From Ahaetulla prasina (Eukaryota; Chordata; Lepidosauria; Squamata; Colubridae), in contig NC_080541.1 of NCBI RefSeq assembly GCF_028640845.1, positions 35,679,935-35,743,934 of the forward strand: 64,000 nucleotides of DNA, in the 5' to 3' direction. The notes under the pieces were generated by a model, which did no database searches, was not told the origin of the DNA, and was given only the letters and a program-made list of their open reading frames with translations. Shown piece after piece: positions 37,566-48,114 of the stretch. How positions within the stretch are numbered: position 1 is the first letter of the stretch; each line of letters begins with the position of its first letter. A program made the position numbers and the translations under genes.

Positions 37566-40500
37566 TGTATGTTGCACAATACCAGCTCAGTTCTTTAAAT
37601 TTTATTTCATTCCAGCATGCCAAATTGAGTTCAGCAGTTAAGCTCGGAGGAGGAGAGGCAAGACTGCTGACTGACGGAACAGAATATGCTGCTGCTTTGA
37701 TAACATCTAACACTTGTGTCATTGAAGTAGGCTCTACAAACTCTCAACCATCGGTTTCTTCTTTGGACACAAAATGGATTGATAATATCACAGCTGCCTT
37801 GCAAAGGTGTGGCTCACTGTTTATAATTCAAACAGAATTGCTGAGTCATCAACATTTTGTGATATGGTACAAAATTAAAAACATAAAGGAAGTATTTATC
37901 TTACGCCGTAGTTTATTAACTTGTGCAAGAAACTACTATTAGAATTTGATTAAGAGTTTTTTCATTTCATCGCACAATTTGCTCCAAAGATTCTAGATTA
38001 GCTTTTGCTGTATTTAGTAGGAATTCTGAAAGTTTTTGCTATGCAACCCACTATCAGTTGTACAGAGAAATGTGTTTTTACAGAATAAAATTTTGAAATA
38101 TTTTAAAATACACTTTCAAGATGACGCATAGGCTTGACATTCTAAGATTCCATGTAACATACTAAGGTTCCTGTACCCTCCAAAACCTGAAAATATGTAC
38201 TCATTTACTATCAAGGCTTTGGATATAATTGTCCAATGTGAAATAGTAAAAAAAACTCACAATTGGTTGATTAAAAGAAAGAGCCGTGGTGGTGCAGTGA
38301 TTAGAATGCAGTACTCCAGGGCTAACTCATTGCTCATTCCAGGAGTTCAATTCTCAGCGGCTCAAGATTGACCCATCCTTCTGAAGTCAGTAAAATGAAG
38401 ACCCAGATTGTTGGGAGCAATATACTGCCACTGTAAACCACTTATAGAGGGCTGTAAAGCACTGAGAAGCGGTATATAAGTTTAAGTGCTATTGCTGTTA
38501 ATGGGTTGACCAGTTACAGGAAATCCTTTTTCATTTTTTCATAAGAAACTTTAAGTTTGAAAAACCGGCACAGTTGTGGATTTTAGACTTAAAACTACAC
38601 ATTAAAAAAATGAATTGATTCCTTGTATTTCAAGAAAGCATTTTAAAGATTAGGGAAAGATCTAGGAGCCTACTTGAATATTTTTGTGCTATTCTGAATT
38701 CTAGTATGGAAGTCTGTTTTTAAATGTTTTTCTGGATATTTTTAGATGAATGATACTTTTTTTGATAACACGTTTTATTTCTGTTAGGAAGAACTACAGA
38801 ACAATCTCAGAGGCAGAAATCGGTTTAGCAGTTATTTTTGCATCTACAGAAAAATACTGTAATCCTCAAATTTCACCAAGTGGAGGTAACAAAAATACTT
38901 TTCCCCATTTTGTTTTTTATCTTTTCTTATTAGTCTTTTGTTTAAGAAATTGATATTGAGTCAATAGCACTAGGGTGGCTGTTTACCTGTTTTACTAAAT
39001 TCCAGCTTGGTTTTATTTTTAAATAATGTGCTACATGAAAGTAATTTTCCTCTCCCCCCCCTTCTATTTTTTTCATGAATTTACTCAACAAATTATGCCT
39101 AAGCAAACCATGCTTAGCCTAATTTGTAAAAGCAATCCTTGTGAACCCAATCTTTTCATGCATTTGCATTTTATTTCTAGAATGTAACCAGATGGTCTTT
39201 TTTTCTGTTTTTATGCATTGTGTAACCCCCTCCAATTACTTATGAGAGCAGCACACTTGAAATTCACTATATATAGCAAAAAGTGAGTTTTGAATTACCA
39301 AACCCGTCAGCATTCACTAATCTCAGAATTTCTGAAATAATTTCTAATTTCCTTCCATATAGATTTCTTTTTGTTACATCTTTTTGTTAAAATAAAACTT
39401 GAACTTTTTTCAAAGACTCAGGATGCCCAGCAACAGTTATAAATCTCAATACATTAAAGTCATTTGAGGAAAAAAGAGGAAACAAATTCATATATAACTT
39501 CCTTTTTATACAGTAAAAGTAATTATTTGATTTTTCTCTTTTTTGATAAAATATTTCAGAAGGGGGAAAATGTTAAAAGTTGATATTCCAAAGAATATTT
39601 TAATGAATAGTTTCCTAATAAAAGATGTTGGTGAATAAAGCCTGTTAGCCCAAAATTTAATTACAATTCAGTTATAGCAGCAGCCACTCCTACTATTCAT
39701 GTTTTCCACTGGTGGGATTCACATTTTTTTACAACAGGTTCTGTGGGCGTGGCTTGGTGGGCATGGTTAGGTGGGCATGTAACTGGATGGGCGTGGCTAG
39801 GTGGGCATGACTGGGTGGGCATGGCCAACTCGACAATTCAAGGCAGCATTAAGACTAAGATACACTTTACATATAGAATGAAAACATAACTGGAATAGTA
39901 GGAATAACATGTTTAGTATTTTTTACTTAGTAACTTGTAGACATTCCGTATTCTGTAGAGCAAATACGAGCGTAAGTATTGTAACATAATACTGTATATA
40001 AAAATAAACATAAAACCAGAATTATATAAATTTAATTTGCATAACTCTTATGAAATGGTTGTTCATTCTAACTTCATATCTAAATTGCAGATATAAAAAC
40101 TGCTGCCCTGGCATCCCAGGTCCCTGAACAAAGTCAGTCTCAGAGTGTGGCAGTGGAGGAAACAGTAATGCCTTCCAACCAAGAGGATATCAGTGGATTT
40201 GTAGCTGACACAGAAATGGATGAAGTGATGGACACATTACTGTAAATTATCTTTCTGAAATTCTTTTTAGTTGCTTCCAAAACTGTAATTTCTTACCTCT
40301 TCAGTAACTATATAAGGGGGCATCTTATATAGTGTGTGATTTAGTGTAGTGTAGAAACATCTGTGAATGGACTGGACTATAGACTAGACTAGACTAGACT
40401 AGACTAGACATGGAATGGAATGGAATGGAATGGAATGGAATAGAATAGAATAGAATAGAATAGAATAGAATAGAATAGAATAGAATAGAATAGAATAGAA

Positions 40501-43500
40501 TAGAATAGAATAGAATAGAATAGTTGGAAGGGACCTTGGAAGTCTTCTAGTCCAGCCCCCTCCTCTGGCAGGAAACCCTATACCATTTCAGACAAATGGT
40601 TGCCCAATCTCTTCTTTCAAATTTCCAGTGTTGGAGCACTGTTCACAACTTCTGAATGCAATTTCAAATGATTGTTTTAACAATTAAACTGCTTGTTAAG
40701 GAGAATCTAGTTGTATGGTTCATTCAACTCAGAATCACTTGGCTGAGATGGGCAGTTATAGAAAGTGAGTAAATAAATAATCAGTCAATTGTGGATCGAT
40801 GTCTAAGTATACAATATATGCTACGCTATACATGAATAGGAATTGGTTGTTGAAGTTAGTTATTTGCAGCAAACAAACTTCTTTTTTTTTTTTTTTTACA
40901 AAATAGCAACCTACAACTTAGTATGTCAACATAAATTGCAAGGAAATATTAATTGGGTTATATTTAAATACATGTATTTTACTCTGTATTTTTATATAAC
41001 CTTTACACTCTAGGCAATTAAACAAAAGTTTTAATTGTTTTGACATATCCCAACTTCTTTGAAATATCATGCAGACATACAATCTTAAATAATAGTCTTT
41101 TTCTCATATTAGATAATGGGAAAAGATTAAAACCATTGAGGGTCAGTAAAGAAGCAAATTTTGATAGGGATAAGACTTCAAAATACCACACAGTTTTGTA
41201 TTGTGTTAACGTTTTCTTAGATGTCAAGACAATGTAGAATTCTTCAGTTATTTCCAGGACTCCATCGATTATAGTTTAAGGAGTGTGTTTATCTCAGTTT
41301 TGATTAATATTTTTTTCTAATCTATTTGCTTTTACAGTATAGAATTATCACAAGAGGAAACAAAGCCTGCTATCCAGTCACAGGAAATAATGACTATTAG
41401 GGAGACTCCAGAAGGAACAGGCAGTGTAAACAGAGAGAGAATCTTGCCCCAGCTAAAGAAGACGCACCGAGCTGATTTCACCAGTCTAGCATGTCTATCT
41501 TCTGAAATTTCAAGTCATAGCAGGAACAGAAAGGAAGATTCACAGCAATTCAATTCAATTAAAAATTACTTTCAGACCACTGTTAAAAAAAGGTATATTA
41601 ATTCTTTTTCTCAGAATTGAGTCACAAGGGTTTTAAAAAAAGCTCACTTTCTTAACCTTTATTTTTATGTTAGCTAACTTAGTTCCTAAGGTCTTAAAGG
41701 GAGCTGTTATTTGATATTTATTCCGATAATGGTTATTACAGGGTGATCGGTGCTTGGTAGAATTTAGAATTGGTCTTGCTTATAAAGCAGGATTAAATGT
41801 TAAACACCTCATCTTGTTGAAATATCCATAATTTCTCTAACTGTACCTGTTCAATTATCTATTGTTGACTAGAAAGGTATTTTAAAGTAAGGCCAATTCT
41901 CAGTCTCTTTTTTTCTATTTTAAGAGAAAGGAATGAGGAATTAGAAACACCGTTATCAAAACATGCAAAGTTGGATAAGAAGTCATCACAGGTTTCCCAT
42001 CAAACACCATCTGTTCCTTTTTTGCTACGGGAAAATAATGTGAATTCTCAAAAAGGACAGTGTGCAGCAACACAAGGAGTAAGTGACTCAAACATGGACT
42101 CAAGAAAATCTTCAGTAATGGAAAATAACAAGTTAGAGCAAACAGGAATGGAAAATACTCCTGTTGAAATGCCTGCATCAAAGAAGAGAAAGAAAATAGA
42201 GGAGTCTGTGGAAGATGAAGCTTCGTTAGAACTTGTATTTGCAAGCCAAGAGTTGGATCCAGAAGAGAATATAGAAGTTCAGGATGAGAAAAACACCCAG
42301 AATGTAAAGAAGAAAGTGAAACTGGATCTTAAAGAAACCACTTTAAGAAACAAAGAAACAAAAATAGTAGCCACTAGATTTTTGGTAAGACCTGCTTTTC
42401 CTCATGGGATCTATTCACATATTAGGACCTTCAAATTGCAGATGCTTTACTATATTAATCAGTTAGCATTTACAGAATTTCCTTTCATATATCGATTCTT
42501 GCATGTAATGCCTTAATTTTGTTCCACAATGTAATGTAACTAGCAATTACAGAACGCACATAAACAAAATATCACATTGTGGTAATCTTTGAATAAATCT
42601 AAGCATCTTAAATCACAGTAGTACGGTTGAATGCAATATTTCAAGCATTTTTTTTTCTTGAATTCATGAGCATAAGTGTCGGCTGAGTCCTGATTTTCTA
42701 AAAACACTTGTGGGCTTTTAAAAAAATATTGATTATTTAAAATAGGAAAGATTCTTATAATTATTTTTCAATAGACTAGTTCAAGATCGTGGAACCTCAC
42801 AAGATTAGTGATGATCAAAATATGGGAAGCTTTAGAAGGGGTTTGAATGCAGTCATGGACTATACTAATGGCATCAATGGTTATACTTGAATTGTTTTTA
42901 CTACTGGGATCAGTGAATCTTGGGTTAGTAAAAGGAGGACGCTGTTGCACTCTTAAGTCTTCTAGCGGGTTTAATAAAAGTAAATGCCTGGTTATTATAA
43001 GAAAAGAGTGCCAGGACAGAATAAGCATGACTGTTCTCTTTTTTAATGATATAGTTGCAACTGCAACAACTTTAAATCAAGTTACTAATGAATGAAAGCT
43101 AACGTTTTAATACTATCCTTTAAAAATCCAAAAGTACCTTGTCTGTAAAGTGAAGAACTAGGAGCTCTAAAAATGGAGGAGGGCAGGGGTGAAATTCAAT
43201 TTTTTTTCCTACTGGTTCTGTGGGTGCGGCTTTGTGGGCATGACAGGGATAGGATATTGCAAAATCTCCATTCCCACCCCACTCTGGGGCCAGTCAGAGT
43301 TGGTATTTGCCGGTTCTCTGAACTACTCAAAATTTCCGCTACCAGTTGTCCCGAATCTGTTAGAACATGCTGGATTTCACCCCTGGAAGAGGGAGAATGG
43401 TGATTATATATGAGCGACATGAAAGGAATCCTCTTGGGAGTATAGGGTGATGACTCACACATTAGAGAAGAGCTGGGGAAACCCAGGTTAAGTTACATCC

Positions 43501-46500
43501 ATTGTACAGCTTTTAGCCAGTTGCTTTTAGCTCAGCCTACCCATAGGATTAGGTGTGGACAAAATGGAAGAGGGGGTGCTATTTATACCCGCTGTGACCT
43601 TTTGATGGAAAGGTGGGATCTAAACCTAACGGATAATCATAGGACTAACACAGATTTTGTACAGATATCTACAGGGAGTCCTTGACTTACAACAGCTTGT
43701 TTAGTGACTGTTCGAAGTTACAGCGGCACTTTAAAAAGTGACTTATGACCATTTTTCACACTTACGACCGTTGCAGCTTCCCCGTGATCAAGTGATTTAA
43801 ATTTGGATGCTTGAAGACTGGTTCATATTTATGGCAGTTGCAGTGTCCCGGGGTTATGTGATCACCTTTTGTGACCTTCTGACAAGCAAAGTCAGTGGGG
43901 AAGCTACATTCACTTAACAACCGTGTTACTAATTTAACAACTGCAGTGATTCACTTAACAGATGTGGCCAGAAAAGTCGTAAAATGGGGCAAAATCCACT
44001 TAAACAAATTTCTCACTTAGCGACATGAATTCTGGGCTCAATTGTGGTCATAAGTCAAGGGCTGCCTGTACAAATATATCTTTTCATTAAACAGGAAAAA
44101 AATGAGGAATCCCTTCCAGCAGAAAACCAGAAAGAAGAAATCAAAGAAGAGCCACCAGAACCTGTAAGAAGTGACTCAGATCTAAGGAATATATTCATGT
44201 TTATCTCAAGCTACTTCACAGGGTTATTGTGAAAAGAAAATGGCACAGCTGTTTATGGTGCCATGAGCTTTGGAGGAAGGTGGGATGTAAATACAAGAAA
44301 TGAGTTTAGTAAAAGGTGAATATAGAAGGAAAAACATTTTGAAAATAAAAATGCTTAAAGTGTTAAGCAAAGCTTTTTAAATAACTGTTTCTTACTAAAA
44401 ACAATATTGGCAAAAAACAATATATTTCTAGAACAAAGTTTTTGTTCTAGAAATATATCTTCATAGTCCAAGCTTCTTTTAATGATATAGTGCCATGATG
44501 GCGGCGGGCCAGAGGTGGCACACAGAGCCCTCTCTGTGGGCACTCGCACCATTGCCAACTGCTCTTCTGGTTTACGGCACGCGCATGTGCACTGACCAGT
44601 TGGTTTTCGCACATGTTGGAGTGCCGGAAACCGGAAAACCAGCTGGCCAGTGTGCATGCGTGTGCCAGAAACAGGAAGAAAATATGTCATGTGCTTTCTG
44701 CCTCTTTTCCTTTCTTGCTATTAATTGAGCATTGATAATATTTCCTAGTTTGGGTATTGAAATATCTGCAAGAAAACAACCAATCTTAGAGAGCGCCAAG
44801 GACCCCTCATTTCAACCCTAAGCTACAAATATTCTCCTTTTTTGGCTCTTGCTATTATTTGTCAGGCGATCAAACAGCAATTATTCCACTTGAGAATTAG
44901 CAGTATAAAAGGAGATCAATTTTGTTTTATTTTTCATAGGGACTGTTGAAAGATTTAAAAAGAAAATGTCTATTAGAAAGAAAAAGTTGAGACTATTAGA
45001 TCAGAGGCAGCTAATCAAGAGCCTGAGGGGTTACATGTAGCTTCCCAAATCAGAAAGAGTCCCTAAATTGTACCAACTTCGATGGTTGCTTCCCTTTTTG
45101 CATCTAAAATATGTAATATTTTTTTCTTCCCAATTGTCCAAAAGAGCAAGATTTGTCAGAATGACTTTTTCACAGAATGTCAATTTTTTTTTTAAGGGGA
45201 AAAAAACCTCTATGTATATTAGATGAATTAGTTGTTAGGAAGATTTCATAGCACATGATTCTTGTATGAGTTCACATTGTTTGAATTTTTCATGATAAAA
45301 TGGGTTTAATTACAAAATTTGGAGAAATATTGATTTAGGATATAATCCCCAGAGTTGGGGGAGGGCATACAGTATTTCTGGTAATCTCATTAATGATAGA
45401 GAAGTTTGATTAGAGTGCCTTTACTAATTGTTCTTTCTTTCTCTCCCTTAATAAGAATCCAAGTAAATGTGGAGATGTTTCAAGTTATCTCCCTAGTAAA
45501 CTTTTGCTAATGGAATTTAGATCATTGGTTGTTACTCAACCAAAGAAAATTAGTCCTCCAGCAAATTCAAACTACGGGCATCTGAGCAACTTTAAAAAAT
45601 TTAAAAAGGTTTGTATATTATAACAAGGGAGCCTTGTTCATAATATTGAATTTTAAGAATGTTTGTTTAATCCTGTTATATTCTTCTCTTGGTTTTGCAT
45701 GTGTACAATTAGTAACTTTTAAAAAGTATTTGCATCCTTTTGTATTTTCTGAATGTTTGCAAATGCAAAAGCATTTTGAGAGATTGCTGACATATACAGG
45801 AGCTTTAGTGAACAAATAATATCAAAAATTGGTGTTTGTCTCTTTCATTTCATAAACATAATCTAATGTGTGTCAGTGTGAAAAAGAAATCTTCTCCAAA
45901 TTCAGTTAGTTCAATTAAAAGGTATGTTGTGTGAGTAGATTAGAAAAGCAAGGCTGAAGTTATTCAAACTGGAGCTATATTAATCCCACAAACTTTTGCT
46001 TTCTTCATTGGGTGAAGTTCTCACCATAACAATTTTAGAGGGCTCACTCAAAGAAATTTCAGGAGTTTTCTGTTGTTGTTTTTTAAAAAAAAAGGCATTG
46101 TATTGCCGACAATGCAGAATAGGTTTTGGGACTCAGCTGATCTATTGTCAGAGACACAGTCCTGTGATGAAGAAAATTTGAAACAATAATAAATCTTCAT
46201 AGATGGTTTTGTTCAAATTACTCCAAGGGCACAGCATAAAGTCATCCCGGAAGTCATTTAAAAAAAAATCCAAACCCTCCAGAAATGTTTTGGTCTTTGT
46301 TTCCTTGACTAAAATCTGTAATTCTACCACCAAAAAAAATTACAGGTAAAAATGGGTTCAGACTGGTTACCAGGGTGGAAACCACTGTTCACTAAGAAAA
46401 TTGCCGAAGAGCCTTTTGACAGCTGTCAGGATAACTAGATAATTTGTTTAAAAGTTTAACTTTTGAAGTCATAGATTAATGCTGTTATATATGGCAGAAA

Positions 46501-48078
46501 CCAAGCCCTGCCTACTACAACAAGAACCTAATAGAGGTAGTCTTCGACTTAAAACCATTCAGTCCTTCGGGAGAAGAGCGGGATATAAATACGATTAATA
46601 AATAAATAAATAAATAAATTTAGTGGATGTTCAAAGTTACCACACCACTGAAAATATTGATTTATGATCATTTTTCACACAGCCATTGCAGCATCACCAA
46701 GGTCATGTGATCAAAATTCGGATATTGGCAACAGGTTCCTATTTATGACAATTGCAATGTCCCAGAGTCATGAGATTAACTTTTGCGACCTGACAAACAA
46801 AGTCAATGGGGAAGCCAAATTCACTTAACAACCATGATACTAATTTAGCAGCTACAGTGATTCACTGAACGACTGTGGCAAGAACGGTTGTAAAATGGGG
46901 CAACATTCACTTAACAATTGTCTTGCTTAGCAATAGAAATTTTGGGCTCAATTGTGGTTGTTAAATCAAGGACTACCTATACCATTTATCATGCTTGGAA
47001 GTGGTGTTTTTTTTTTCTTTCTGATGCAAGAACTGTTTGTGATATATGGGAAACGTGGCTTAGAAAACTTTCCTGACTCAGAACCTGATGATTTACCATA
47101 GTAAAAGAAAGCTTTATATCAAAAGTTTTACTGGAGAGTATTAGGCTATCTGTCTATCAGCTGGAGCTGAAAAATACTGTATTTTTCAGAGTATAAGACG
47201 CTCCGGACTGTAAGATGCACTTATCTTTTTTGGGGGGAGGAAAACAAGAAAAAAAATCTGCCCATGCCTCCCAGCAATTTTCCTCATTGAAAACAGCAAA
47301 CAGCCTGCTTTAGTTTCATTTTCAGCACAGTCTGATTAGCATGAGAAACCTTGCAGCAAACAGCGGAGGCCTGTGTGGCAATAGGTAATGGCAATCCCTG
47401 CAGCCTGAAAGAGCTTGGGGTCGGGACTGATCCAACCGACAATCATGCTTCTGCTAATCAGGCTGTGCTGGAGCTGAAATGGGCTGTTTGCTGCTTGCTA
47501 CAACGAGGCAAATTGCTGGGAGGCAGAGACCAAAAAATACGGTGAGTAATTCAGCAAGACAGTGATCCCAGACTAACAAGCAGGTCTACAAGTGTTTGGA
47601 AAGTTAAGTCCAGGCCTAAATCTCATAGGAATTTGTTGTAGGGCAAGAAGTTGAGCAATTCATACTAGAAAACCTTGAAATATTATTGCTTAAAACGATC
47701 CAGCTTGGAGTAATGGTCCCAAATACATACATGAGAGCTGGTGGAGTGATTCATTTTTCATCCTGGCTTATGTTGTATTGAATTACTTTGTTTAAGAAAT
47801 AAATGAGGCAAGGTCCAAATTTGCATTTATTTTCTTCTGCTTTGCAACCATGGGCAATAATTAATACTTCTGTTCACACTGATATGCCTTTTTTTCCTGG
47901 ACAGATAGCTTATCCTGGGGCAGGGAGGCTTCCAAACATTATTGGAGGATCAGATCTGATAGCTCATCATGCTAGAAGAAACCCTGACATGGAAGATTGG
48001 TTGAGACAAGAAATAGAGGTAGGAAATACAAACATTTTAAAAAAATCTAAGATAAACACCACTGACATTGTTAGTGCT

Positions 48079-48114
<36 letters not shown>

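Noticed and set aside
40235..40245. Apparent stop codon at the end of NBN exon 9
   Set aside because: The TAA is inside the splice donor gtaaat; splicing at 40241 continues in frame to exon 10.
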